Counted from the stretch's first letter, positions 32,292 through 39,717 are shown. The stretch is DNA of 64,000 nt from JANQQN01 sp964519665 (GCA_964519665.1 CAZFIV010000028.1:4398-68397); one strand, 5' to 3'. Notes: generated by a model from the sequence alone, not told the origin. Program-made: numbers and translations.

Positions 32292-33913
32292 TTCCTTGTG
32301 AGGGCGTAACCGACGAGTCCAACGCCAGCGACGCCCATCAGCGCCGGCACCCAGGGAAACTTCGGAGGCGGGATCAGCGGCGGCTGCCCGCTGTCGAGCG
32401 GGTAGAACTCCGCTGGCCGGATCTCAAAGACGCGGAGCGGGATCCCCGTCTCATCGGCAATCTTCGGAAGCATCTCGTTGCGAATGCGAAGGTACGTTTC
32501 GCGGTCGACGTTCTCAGCGCCAAGCGCGCATTCGCTCGCCGAATCATTCGCGACGCGCGCGAAGACCTGAGGAATGCCGCGCGCAACGCCCCCGTACGCG
32601 AGACGCTTGCCGGAGACGAGGCGAAGTACGATCTCTACGATGGCCGCAACAACGGCCATGATGAGCCCGGCGTACGCGTTGATGATCCCCGCCACTGCGC
32701 CAAGCGACGAGATCGACGCCGTCGTCTGAAGCCGTGCGGCGTCGCGGATCTGCGTTTGGATGTCGCGGAGGGAAAGCGACGCGTCCGCCAGCTCCGGGTA
32801 GTACTGCGCGAAGTACTCGACATAGATCACGAAGTTCTGGACGCCGGCAACCACGAGATCGTCGAAGGACACATCGAGCATGTCCTGCGCCTGATTGAGA
32901 ATGAACGCCTCCATGCGCCTGGGACCGAGGGCGCCGCTCGAAACGAGATCCGCGTTGCGATGCTCATCCCAGAACGCACGCATGGCGCGTGCAGGGTCTT
33001 TCTCGACCCGATGCTTCGGCGTGAAGACAGGCTCGAAGCGCTTCGTGGGCCCCGTCGCGTCGCTGCCTTCCCGGTAAGCGTCGGTGTAGTTGAGCGTGTC
33101 GACGCGGAAGCCGTTGCGGATCGCGCTCGTGATCCCTGAGCGCACGTTGAAGACCCCGAACCCTCCGGCCTCGACACGCCTCGCGATGTCCCGGAGCATC
33201 GCCGGGTTGTCGCGGTAGGTGCGGAGGTACGCCTTGTTCGGCCCGATGTCCGGCGCGAAGGAGACAGCGGCCTGATACTTCGGATCGACGTATCCGGGCG
33301 TGGTCTCCCGCCATGCATTGCCGACACGGCTCCACCGCGCCGGGGCCTTGTAGACCATGTCGCTGAGGTAGTTGAAGCCTGGGTTGCCGGGCGGCGTGTA
33401 GGCGTAGAGCAACGGCGGCGTCCACTCGCCCACCGCCGCACGGAAAACCGGGTTGACGTTCGAGGCGTCCGCCATGCGCGCAACGTCCTTCGCGATGAAG
33501 TACGTCAAGTCCGCGCGTGCCTGCCAATACGCACGCTCCGCCCCCGGTGCCGGGGCTCGACCCCGCAGATCATTCAGCTCCCGCACGAGACGCTTCAGCT
33601 CGAGCTTCGCGGCCTCGTGCTCGAAGTACTTGAAGACGTGGCAGTTGAGCGCGGCTTGCTCGCACGGGACGTCGAGCAAGAAAACCGCAGGCTTCGCGCT
33701 CGTGAACGGCTGATAGGTTCCCGGCGCGTACGTGCACTGCGACCGAAGGGCGTCAATAGCGCCCTGAGCGCCTGAGCCCGCTTCTACCGCGATGGTGCGG
33801 CCTCGGGCCTTCTGCTCCTCGAGCGTCCTCGCAGAGGGCGCAGCGGACGTCACAGCGCGGCCCTTGGCCTGCTGCTCGAACGCTTCCCGAAACTGGAGGT
33901 ACGCGGAGGGCAT
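32288..33913 (-). CDS. large virion protein with C-terminal membrane anchor
   Basis: 541 residues, the largest anchored protein of the operon. N-terminal FREAFEQQAKGR motif, long soluble helical and loop regions with few Cys, an amphipathic or membrane-active stretch near 410-440 (SSLGAVAGIINAYAGLIMAV, AIVEIVLRLVSG) and a final membrane segment (VPALMGVAGVGLVGYALTRK). It could be a membrane-fusion, DNA-delivery or vertex-complex protein; sequence alone does not decide. Confidence 0.7.
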   Translation of the reverse strand: MPSAYLQFREAFEQQAKGRAVTSAAPSARTLEEQKARGRTIAVEAGSGAQGAIDALRSQCTYAPGTYQPFTSAKPAVFLLDVPCEQAALNCHVFKYFEHEAAKLELKRLVRELNDLRGRAPAPGAERAYWQARADLTYFIAKDVARMADASNVNPVFRAAVGEWTPPLLYAYTPPGNPGFNYLSDMVYKAPARWSRVGNAWRETTPGYVDPKYQAAVSFAPDIGPNKAYLRTYRDNPAMLRDIARRVEAGGFGVFNVRSGITSAIRNGFRVDTLNYTDAYREGSDATGPTKRFEPVFTPKHRVEKDPARAMRAFWDEHRNADLVSSGALGPRRMEAFILNQAQDMLDVSFDDLVVAGVQNFVIYVEYFAQYYPELADASLSLRDIQTQIRDAARLQTTASISSLGAVAGIINAYAGLIMAVVAAIVEIVLRLVSGKRLAYGGVARGIPQVFARVANDSASECALGAENVDRETYLRIRNEMLPKIADETGIPLRVFEIRPAEFYPLDSGQPPLIPPPKFPWVPALMGVAGVGLVGYALTRK

Positions 33914-33916
33914 CGT

Positions 33917-34432
33917 TCACTTCAGGACAGCGAGCGCCAGCACCCCGACCGCAAGAACCCCGACGCCGGCGAGGAGGTACGTCTGCTGTCGCTTCGCCTC
34001 CGCCTGCTGCACCGACTGCTGCGCCTGGAGGTTGAGCACGGACTGCTGCTGGCTCGCCGCGAGCGCGGCCGTCTGAGCCTGCTGCTGCGCCATGATCTGG
34101 TTGATGTACGCGTCCCCCGCGCCACCGCTGATCGGGCCGCCGCCGACCTGCCCCTGCGTGTCCTGGCACATCTGGTTGAACGCGCCGGTGACGTTCTGGC
34201 TGATCACCGCCGTCTGCTTGCCGCGGCTCGCCTGGGTGGCGTCCGAAGAGCCCGCGTAGCCCGCGGCTACGCCCGATGCGATCGAACCCGCAATGTTGAC
34301 CGCGAGCTGCGCGTTCTGGTTGTCGCAGTACGACCCGAGCCCGCGGAGACCGTAGACCGAGGGGAGCACGGCGGGCTTGGCGAACATCGAGTAGTGCCGC
34401 GCTTCCGGGATTCGCTGACCGTAAAACTTCAT
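33917..34432 (-). CDS. virion-type membrane protein, Gln-rich
   Basis: 171 residues. The N-terminal region has two Cys and a Gly/Ala segment (LAVNIAGSIASGVAAGYAG). Residues 115-145 are a Gln/Ala-rich helix (QQQAQTAALAASQQQSV), followed by a C-terminal membrane segment (TYLLAGVGVLAVGVLALAVLK). Overlaps the PG-binding protein gene. Likely virion membrane component. Confidence 0.7.
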   Translation of the reverse strand: MKFYGQRIPEARHYSMFAKPAVLPSVYGLRGLGSYCDNQNAQLAVNIAGSIASGVAAGYAGSSDATQASRGKQTAVISQNVTGAFNQMCQDTQGQVGGGPISGGAGDAYINQIMAQQQAQTAALAASQQQSVLNLQAQQSVQQAEAKRQQTYLLAGVGVLAVGVLALAVLK

Positions 34433-34827
34433 TTGAACCAGCCCTGCTTGGTGCCGTAGTAAGCCGTCCCGCCAAGCGCGAGAGCGATGCCTCCCGCTGC
34501 GGCCCAGGCAAGCGGGTTATTGAATCGCCAGAACGGTCCCGTCGGGATCGACGGGGTCTCGACGATGGGTGCGCCCCCTCTCGAAGGACGCGGGGACGCT
34601 GACGCGCGCGCCGCCTGAAGAAGCTGCTGCGCCGCCGCCTCCGGACGAATGTCGAATTCGCTCCCTTGATTGGTGACGCGAACCTCGGTCCCGCTCAGAT
34701 CGAGCCAAGCCGCGCTCCACTGCGTGAGCGCCGCTTCTGTCCGTGTCCCGTAGATCCCATCGACGGGACCCGGGTCGAAGCCGAGAGCCTTCAGCCCTCG
34801 CTGGACATCGCGAACTGAGATTCGCAT
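34429..34827 (-). CDS. peptidoglycan-binding domain protein with C-terminal membrane anchor
   Basis: 132 residues. Residues 1-38 (RISVRDVQRGLKALGFDPG then VDGIYGTRTEAALTQW) match the PG_binding_1 repeat used by cell-wall hydrolases. LDLSGTEVRV (42-51) is coded by the 32-bp repeat shared with 5927-6502. A membrane segment near the end (AWAAAGGIALALGGTAYYG) anchors it. Within the virion operon this suggests a particle-bound wall-contact protein without its own catalytic domain. Confidence 0.8.
   Translation of the reverse strand: MRISVRDVQRGLKALGFDPGPVDGIYGTRTEAALTQWSAAWLDLSGTEVRVTNQGSEFDIRPEAAAQQLLQAARASASPRPSRGGAPIVETPSIPTGPFWRFNNPLAWAAAGGIALALGGTAYYGTKQGWFK
34675..34706 (-). repeat. 32-bp exact repeat, copy 2 (copy 1 at 6380)
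   Basis: Identical to 6380-6411 and in frame in both genes. It sits just after the peptidoglycan-binding module, while copy 1 is in an unrelated accessory gene. Confidence 0.85.
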
Positions 34828-34831
34828 GGCC

Positions 34832-35002
34832 CTAGCGCCGACGCGGACGCTTCAGGCACTTGCCGGTCGTCTTGGAGACGCCGAACTTGCACTTCTTGCC
34901 CTTGCGAGAAGAAGTCTTCTTCTTGCAGACCACACGGCCGCCCTTGAGGTATCGGCAGCCCTTGCGGAGCGTGCCGTCGGCCTTCAGGCCCTTCCTAGAC
35001 AT
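34832..35002 (-). CDS. short Lys/Arg/Cys-rich protein, paralogue of the 30799 C-terminus
   Basis: 56 residues: SRKGLKADGTLRKGCRYLKG then CKKKTSSRKGKK and CKFGVSKTTGKCLKRPRRR. Four of five Cys are spaced as in 30799-31248. It lies 4 bases after the PG-binding gene start region and before 35027. Likely a DNA-condensing virion peptide. Confidence 0.7.
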   Translation of the reverse strand: MSRKGLKADGTLRKGCRYLKGGRVVCKKKTSSRKGKKCKFGVSKTTGKCLKRPRRR

Positions 35003-35026
35003 GACAGTCACCGTTTCTTTCTGCCG

Positions 35027-35497
35027 TCAGCGACGGCGCTTTCTCTTGCCGTACCCCTGCGCGAAGGCGATGGGGACGGTAACGACCGGGAAGAGGTAGC
35101 CGAGAACGCCCCATGCGAAGCCCCAGCCGAGGTTGCCGCGGTTCCGCTCGAAGCCGTGGTACCCGCTGAGCGCCGCTCCTGCGATGCCCACGAAAGGGCT
35201 GATCTTGACGAGCTTCCTCGCGGCCTCTTCGGCGACGGCCCGCGAGTACTCTGGGTCCCGCATCGCTTCACCGTTGGCCATGTCCGCGACGGTCTCCGCC
35301 GCCTCACCGTTCTGCCCGAGCGCCATCGCAGCGCCGAGCCCAAGTAGTCCTCGCATGCCTGCTCCTGGGGGGTTGCCCGCGCCGCCGTAGGAAGCGCGCG
35401 GGAAATTGCCTTGGGGGTAAGGCCGCTGCCACTGCATCCAATTGGTCTGGATGTCGACGTTGCGAACCTCCACAGGAAGCGTGTCGAGATAGTTCAT
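35027..35497 (-). CDS. virion-type membrane protein with basic tail
   Basis: 156 residues from the ATG at 35497 (ATGA overlap). A soluble N-terminus (TLPVEVRNVDIQTNWMQW), a Gly-rich hydrophobic segment (GMRGLLGLGAAMALG), a helical domain, and two C-terminal membrane segments (FVGIAGAALSGYHG; GVLGYLFPVVTVPIAFAQG) ending GKRKRRR. VDIQTNW also occurs in 31264-31860, a hint of distant relation. Confidence 0.7.
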   Translation of the reverse strand: MNYLDTLPVEVRNVDIQTNWMQWQRPYPQGNFPRASYGGAGNPPGAGMRGLLGLGAAMALGQNGEAAETVADMANGEAMRDPEYSRAVAEEAARKLVKISPFVGIAGAALSGYHGFERNRGNLGWGFAWGVLGYLFPVVTVPIAFAQGYGKRKRRR

Positions 35498-36168
35498 CGC
35501 CGCCTCCGCGCGAGTCCATACGCCCGCATGAGCTGATGCTCTCGCTGGTGACGCTCCAACCGGCGCATCAGCGCCGGGTCCAGGCCCGCCATGCTTTGGA
35601 GCTTGTTCTCGGGGTTCTCCCGAAGCGTCGACACGGCTCGACCTGCCGCGGCCCGCGCCTGAAGAAGCGCTGCTTGGCAGGCGTGCCACTTCGGTCGCGC
35701 TGGCCCTCGCGGCGCCATCTTCATCGCGGCCTCCGGAGGAAGCGTCGGCTGCTGCACCGGACGAATGCGCGTGATGAACGGTCCCACGTTCGGACGCCCT
35801 GGCTCAGGGAGGCGATTCATGGGATCCGCAACGACACGCATCGTGCGAACCGTCGAGGGATAGCTATCGAGCGTGTACGCCGAAGTGGACGGGGGCGGCT
35901 GCCTCGAGTGCAGCGCGGCCATCACGCTTCGCACGTCTTGCATCGGATCCTTGTAGTGCCCCTGCGTGGCGAAGCCTGGATTGCGCTTCCACGCCTGATG
36001 AAGCACCGGCTGCGGGAGGTACGTAGGAAGCTCCCCGCCAGCCATGTGCTGCTGGTACGCCTGCATTGCCGCTGCAGCCGTGGCGGGATCCCGCGTCACG
36101 ATCCCCGAGCGAAGGGAATCAAAAGGAAGGCGTCGGATCCCGCGCGGAGGCGTGAAGGGTGCAGACAT
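35494..36168 (-). CDS. hypothetical first gene of the virion operon
   Basis: 224 residues from the ATG at 36168, seven bases after GGAGGG; an upstream extension lacks a ribosome site. Pro/Arg/Gln-rich, little predicted order (RLPEPGRPNVGPFITRIRP; HACQAALLQARAAAGRAV). No membrane segment. Its position at the promoter-proximal end fits an early assembly or scaffold-like protein, but this is inference. Confidence 0.65.
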   Translation of the reverse strand: MSAPFTPPRGIRRLPFDSLRSGIVTRDPATAAAAMQAYQQHMAGGELPTYLPQPVLHQAWKRNPGFATQGHYKDPMQDVRSVMAALHSRQPPPSTSAYTLDSYPSTVRTMRVVADPMNRLPEPGRPNVGPFITRIRPVQQPTLPPEAAMKMAPRGPARPKWHACQAALLQARAAAGRAVSTLRENPENKLQSMAGLDPALMRRLERHQREHQLMRAYGLARRRR

Positions 36169-36234
36169 GTCCCTCCGACGTCTTACCTCGTCCTGAAACG
36201 ACGGGGGTGCAGCCTCTAAAGGCCACCACACCCT

Positions 36235-36254
36235 TGTACCCCGGCCTCCGGCCG
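36235..36254 (+). promoter_or_regulatory. hairpin element: promoter with palindromic spacer, or terminator
   Basis: TTGTAC, 17 bases (CCCGGCCTCCGGCCGGG), TATTTT. As DNA it fits -35/-10 spacing; as RNA it is a GC-rich hairpin followed by a U-rich run. It shares GGCCTCCGGCC with 11296-11319 and, on the other strand, with 42713-42731. Terminator is the simpler reading because no plus-strand gene follows closely. The rest of 36169-36346 holds no gene and should carry the late-operon promoter. Confidence 0.4.
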
Positions 36255-36308
36255 GGTATTTTCGGTCTACAACACCAACGCCCTGCTGCGGGGCGACGAG
36301 GGGGCGGC

Positions 36309-36341
36309 CATCCGAAAGGAGCCGTCCTTTCGTTTGGGTGG
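36309..36341. terminator. hairpin after the small membrane protein gene
   Basis: CGAAAGGA-GCCG-TCCTTTCG with further partial pairing on both sides, immediately downstream of the minus-strand gene 36347-36517. Confidence 0.5.
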
Positions 36342-36346
36342 CGTGC

Positions 36347-36517
36347 TCACCGTCGTATCCCTGGCGTCAGCGCAAGCATGAGGCCGCCCGCGACCACGAG
36401 GCCGACAACCAAGAGCAGCACGCCCGCGCCTTCAGGTGCGTCGTGAGGACCGCGGAGTGAACGCGTCGAGCACGACGCGCAGTGAGCGCCTGTGGCGCGT
36501 CGACGAGTTGCGTACAT
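36347..36517 (-). CDS. small membrane protein
   Basis: 56 residues. Basic, two-Cys N-terminus (RRRATGAHCASCSTRS) and a C-terminal membrane segment (GVLLLVVGLVVAGGLMLAL). TATACT lies seven bases before the ATG. Too short for length-based calling, but topology and promoter spacing support it. Confidence 0.6.
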   Translation of the reverse strand: MYATRRRATGAHCASCSTRSLRGPHDAPEGAGVLLLVVGLVVAGGLMLALTPGIRR

Positions 36518-36524
36518 GGCGTGA

Positions 36525-36530
36525 AGTATA
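36525..36530 (-). promoter_or_regulatory. putative -10 box of a leaderless start
   Basis: TATACT on the minus strand, seven bases before the ATG at 36517. The surrounding AGTATACT is itself a palindrome. Confidence 0.45.
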
Positions 36531-36549
36531 CTCCACAGATCGTGGGCAC

Positions 36550-36723
36550 TCAGGAGCGATCTAGATCGCCGTCCTCCAAGAGCGTGCGGAGGGTAAGGTC
36601 CAAGGCCTCGTCGATAGCCTCAACCAAGGCGCGCCACGTCGATTCCTGAACGGTGATGTTCAGCGCATCGCAGACGCCGATGTACTCGCCCTCGTCCCGC
36701 CAAACTTGAAAAACAGGGATCAT
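36550..36723 (-). CDS. HicB-like small protein
   Basis: 57 residues: IPVFQVWRDEGEYIGVCDA then NITVQESTWRALVEAIDEAL. This follows the partial RNase-H-like fold of HicB antitoxins (strand, Gly-containing strand, helix) but ends without a DNA-binding domain, and no HicA toxin neighbours it. The ATG has AAGGAG upstream and a TATACT box further out, shared with the divergent gene 36766. Confidence 0.6.
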   Translation of the reverse strand: MIPVFQVWRDEGEYIGVCDALNITVQESTWRALVEAIDEALDLTLRTLLEDGDLDRS

Positions 36724-36752
36724 GGGAGGCTCCTTGAACAGCACCGTCGAAG

Positions 36753-36758
36753 TATACT
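36753..36758 (+). promoter_or_regulatory. shared divergent -10 box
   Basis: AGTATACT is a perfect palindrome, so TATACT reads on both strands: seven bases before the ATG at 36766 and upstream of the leader of 36550-36723. GAAGTATACTCC recurs exactly near 36525. Confidence 0.5.
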
Positions 36759-36765
36759 CCGAGGC

Positions 36766-37086
36766 ATGCTCTGGCCCACACCCTTCAAGCAAGCCGCGGA
36801 TGGCAGCGTTTGCCTCGACTACGAACGGGCCAGCCGAACCCAATGGATCCGGCTCCTCGACGTCTTCGTCGTCGGCCCCCTGATGAGCTACGGAGGCGCG
36901 CGCCTCGCCACGACGGGCAACCCGCTTCTCGGCTCCGCCCTCTTCCTGATGGGGATCGGAACCGTCGGGCTCAACGGTCGGAACTATCTGCTTGTGCGGG
37001 AGGCGACTTCGGCTTCTTCGCCGCCGGAGTCGCTTTCGGCTGTGAGAGCAGGACGTAGTAGTCGACGGCGTCGACGCGGAAGTTGA
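36766..37086 (+). CDS. small protein with two membrane segments
   Basis: 106 residues from the ATG at 36766. RTQWIRLLDVFVVGPLMSYGG and GSALFLMGIGTVGLNGRNYL form two membrane segments. The pattern LLDVFVVGP...NGRNYL recurs, as I recall, in small phage and plasmid membrane proteins of unknown function. A basic tail overlaps 36971-37351 on the opposite strand for 116 bases. Could be holin-like, but it is far from the amidase. Confidence 0.65.
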   Translation: MLWPTPFKQAADGSVCLDYERASRTQWIRLLDVFVVGPLMSYGGARLATTGNPLLGSALFLMGIGTVGLNGRNYLLVREATSASSPPESLSAVRAGRSSRRRRRGS

Positions 37087-37351
37087 TCTCCACGGGCTCC
37101 GGAAGGTCTTTCCCGTCGCGGACGTAGAGGCGCCCCTTGAATCGGTAGGCGCTGGGGTCGAAGTAGAACGCCTCCTCAAAGGACGCGAAGGTCTCGTCGA
37201 CTTCGATCGAGAGCACCTGGCCGGTGCGCATGTTGACCTGGTAACGACGCGTCTTCGTCCAGGGCTCCGGGACCTTGCCGGACTTGAGGATCTGCTCCGG
37301 CGGAAGCTCCGCGGTGTAGTGCGACTTGTACATGCGGATCGAATACCGCAT
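36971..37351 (-). CDS. hypothetical protein, convergently overlapping
   Basis: 126 residues. Beta-rich (RRYQVNMRTGQVLSIEVDE; YRFKGRLYVRDGKDLPEPVEINF) with a basic Pro/Ala tail. Its 3' end lies inside the plus-strand gene 36766-37086. No motif recognised. Confidence 0.65.
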   Translation of the reverse strand: MRYSIRMYKSHYTAELPPEQILKSGKVPEPWTKTRRYQVNMRTGQVLSIEVDETFASFEEAFYFDPSAYRFKGRLYVRDGKDLPEPVEINFRVDAVDYYVLLSQPKATPAAKKPKSPPAQADSSDR

Positions 37352-37369
37352 TACCCGGCGGGAGGCGAG

Positions 37370-38896
37370 CTAGTAGTCCACCCACGCCGCGTCGCCGAGA
37401 AACCCGTACAGGCCTTCGTCGACGGACGGCGCCACAGGCTCGGGACCTGAAATAGTCTGAGGCTCGGAATGCTTCCACCACAAAGCAAGCTCCTCTCGAA
37501 ATGCTTCCGCGTCCTCAACCGCAAGGACGGCCATCGGGTGAGAATCATCCATGGGCACGAAATCCACCATGGGCCGCTCCCACCGGTCAAAATACGCGGC
37601 CAAGGCCTCGTCGAGGACGCTACCGAAGCGCTCCACATCCTCGTCGAACACGGCTCCGATGTAGTCTCCGCTGACGTCAATAATGGGATAGCAATCTGCG
37701 ACCGTCTTCGCGGCTCCAGCCTGAGGCTCGGGGGCGTACCATGAAACAAGATCCTCGCGGAATGCTTCCGCGTCCTCGACCGCGAAGACGGCCATCTCGT
37801 GAGAATCATCCATAGGGTTGAAATCCACCATGGGCCTCTGCCGCGGTGCGAAGTACTCAGCCAAGAACTCGTCGGTGAGGACGCTACGGTAGCGCTTTGC
37901 ATCCTCGATGAAGATGGCTTTGACGTACTCCCCGTGGGCGTCAATGATGGGATAGCAATCTGCGACGGTCTTCACGACTCCGTCGAGCCCACCTGGCTCA
38001 CCCCCAAGGGCAAGATCGATCAGCTCCTTGTACTGGAAGTACTGCGGGTTCGCATCGCCCCGCCAGTTGCGCGGGTACAAGCGCTGCTCCGTGGGGCTGC
38101 CGGGGTCGCGCACTGTGATCATGTCCAGCTCATCGTAGGCGCGAAGCACGGTTCCGCCGCCCGTCGTGACCTCACGCGGAACGATCTCGAAGAACTCGAC
38201 GTAATCGACGCCAAGCAGCTCATCGATGACCTCTTGACTGTCGACGCCCTGCGGAGGGCTGTAGTACGTGTGGTAGTTCTCCTCGACGTATCCTCGGATG
38301 CGGTCGGCCAGTATGGCGGCTTCGTCCTCGTCTTCGGTGGCTGCGTCGACCGCGTCCTCGAGCTTAGGATGCTTGCGGACGATCTCCCGGAAGATATCGG
38401 CGCGGCCGAAGTCGTGCCACGCCGTCTCCGCAGCCTCGTGCTCCTTTCGGCTGTGCAACTCATCGTCGAGAAACGGGTAGTTCTCTAGCGCCGTAAGGAC
38501 CTCCTCTAGCTCCTTGTCGGCGTCCGAGCCGGCTTCGATCTCCTGGAGGTCGACGTACATCGCCTGGTGCCGCGTGTGCACCTCGGCGTAGAGGGCGTCG
38601 TACTCTTCTTCGATGACCTCCTGGTTGGCTTCGCCGACGAGGTAGATGTAGCCCCCAACATCCATGCTGTTGGTGTACGGAATGTAGAGCACGAGGTCGC
38701 CGCGGTCGTATCGCGCTTCGGAATAGTAGCCCAGCGCCCCGATCGCTTCGTTGACCTTCGCTACCTCTGCGCTCACCTGCGGGTTGATGTCGTCGATCGG
38801 AGGGTGCCCGTCGGACTCGAGGGAGGCGTTGATCTGGGCTACGAAGCCATCGAGTCTGCGTGCGACTCGGCGGCGGCGATTTGACTCATCAACCAT
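37370..38896 (-). CDS. large acidic protein with two C-terminal tandem domains
   Basis: 508 residues. N-terminal ~100 residues (ARRLDGFVAQINASLESDG) then an acidic helical region and a domain containing VLRAYDELDMITVRDPGS and YFQYKELIDLALGG. The last ~190 residues hold two copies of an ~85-residue unit starting KTVADCYPIID and containing RPMVDF-PMDDSH-MAV. No known family. Upstream of the transglutaminase-like gene's stop; ribosome site AGGAGA. Function unknown. Confidence 0.7.
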   Translation of the reverse strand: MVDESNRRRRVARRLDGFVAQINASLESDGHPPIDDINPQVSAEVAKVNEAIGALGYYSEARYDRGDLVLYIPYTNSMDVGGYIYLVGEANQEVIEEEYDALYAEVHTRHQAMYVDLQEIEAGSDADKELEEVLTALENYPFLDDELHSRKEHEAAETAWHDFGRADIFREIVRKHPKLEDAVDAATEDEDEAAILADRIRGYVEENYHTYYSPPQGVDSQEVIDELLGVDYVEFFEIVPREVTTGGGTVLRAYDELDMITVRDPGSPTEQRLYPRNWRGDANPQYFQYKELIDLALGGEPGGLDGVVKTVADCYPIIDAHGEYVKAIFIEDAKRYRSVLTDEFLAEYFAPRQRPMVDFNPMDDSHEMAVFAVEDAEAFREDLVSWYAPEPQAGAAKTVADCYPIIDVSGDYIGAVFDEDVERFGSVLDEALAAYFDRWERPMVDFVPMDDSHPMAVLAVEDAEAFREELALWWKHSEPQTISGPEPVAPSVDEGLYGFLGDAAWVDY

Positions 38897-38905
38897 CGGA
38901 CTCTC

Positions 38906-39514
38906 CTAGAGCGGGAAGCTCTCGACCTTCTCGAAGCCGGGGTACTCGTAGCCGGGGTACGCGCCGCGCACCACAGGATCCAGCGCGAGCCATTTCCCTC
39001 CGTGCTTCACCTGCGCGTAGATGTGCTCAGCGTAGGTCTCGCCGTCCACGTCGGAAGGGCCCGAAGCGTTGATCACGCGCGCGCGCACGCGGAAGCCTCG
39101 CGCACGTAGCAAGCTTGCGAGCACGACGGTCATGTCGTCGCAGTCGCCCGCGCGCTGGTCGAGGGTGAGCGCCGTCGTCTGGACTACCTCTGGCGTGTCG
39201 CCGAAAACGGGGTCGAGCTGATACCGCACGTTGAGGACCACGAAATTCCAGATGAGCACGATCTCATCGAGCTTGGTCCGTGCGGGCCTGAGGTCTTGGA
39301 CGCTCGCCGTCAGCTGATGCTCCAGCCCCCAGGCGTACACGATCGGGATGGAGTGCCCATCGATCGCAAGGATCTCATCGGGGTTGGCTTCGACGATGCG
39401 CTTCGCAAGCCCATGCGTCTGACGGTCTCGCAGGCTCCGGTCCACCTGGCGCTTCACCAGGCCAACGTGATCCGCGAGCGATTCGCTATCGAAGAGGGCG
39501 GCGGCGCGCGACAT
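38906..39514 (-). CDS. transglutaminase-like cysteine protein
   Basis: 202 residues from the ATG at 39514. The papain-like transglutaminase triad is laid out in order: Cys in RAGDCDDMTVVLASLLRARG, His in YAEHIYAQVKHGG, Asp in WLALDPVV. Upstream helix KLDEIVLIWNFVVLNVRYQL is typical. Such domains act as peptidases or acyl transferases. No signal peptide, so a cytoplasmic or virion-associated role. It is the first gene of its strand before a divergent region. Confidence 0.75.
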   Translation of the reverse strand: MSRAAALFDSESLADHVGLVKRQVDRSLRDRQTHGLAKRIVEANPDEILAIDGHSIPIVYAWGLEHQLTASVQDLRPARTKLDEIVLIWNFVVLNVRYQLDPVFGDTPEVVQTTALTLDQRAGDCDDMTVVLASLLRARGFRVRARVINASGPSDVDGETYAEHIYAQVKHGGKWLALDPVVRGAYPGYEYPGFEKVESFPL

Positions 39515-39602
39515 GCATCGAGTGTGCGGCGAGGAGACGCGACGGCGCAAGCGCATCCGTCACCGCGCTGGACAGCTCGGGCATCGAACCCGTAGAAAGG
39601 AA

Positions 39603-39637
39603 GACCCCCGCAGCCAGGGACGAGCGCTGCGGGGGTC
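39603..39637. terminator. 12-bp perfect hairpin in the divergent region
   Basis: GACCCCCGCAGC and GCTGCGGGGGTC around an 11-base loop, between divergent genes 38906-39514 and 39718-41043. Without a T-run, so it could also be an operator. Confidence 0.45.
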
Positions 39638-39717
39638 AGGAACTACTTGATTGCCGATCGAGCCGTTCACCGGGGAAGATGCGTCGGTGTGTCGGCTCGT
39701 GTCAAGGGGACGCACAC

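Noticed and set aside
36971..37086. Convergent overlap of two genes by 116 bp
   Set aside because: As a sign of a wrong call it was considered, but both frames have good starts and non-shadow composition, so both were kept; the C-terminal part of the plus-strand one is least sure.
39565..39600. tRNA 3'-end-like sequence (CGGGTTCGATGCCCG on the minus strand)
   Set aside because: It has a T-loop-like hairpin, but no D or anticodon arm upstream and one T-stem mismatch. It could be an att remnant, but there is nothing to pair it with.
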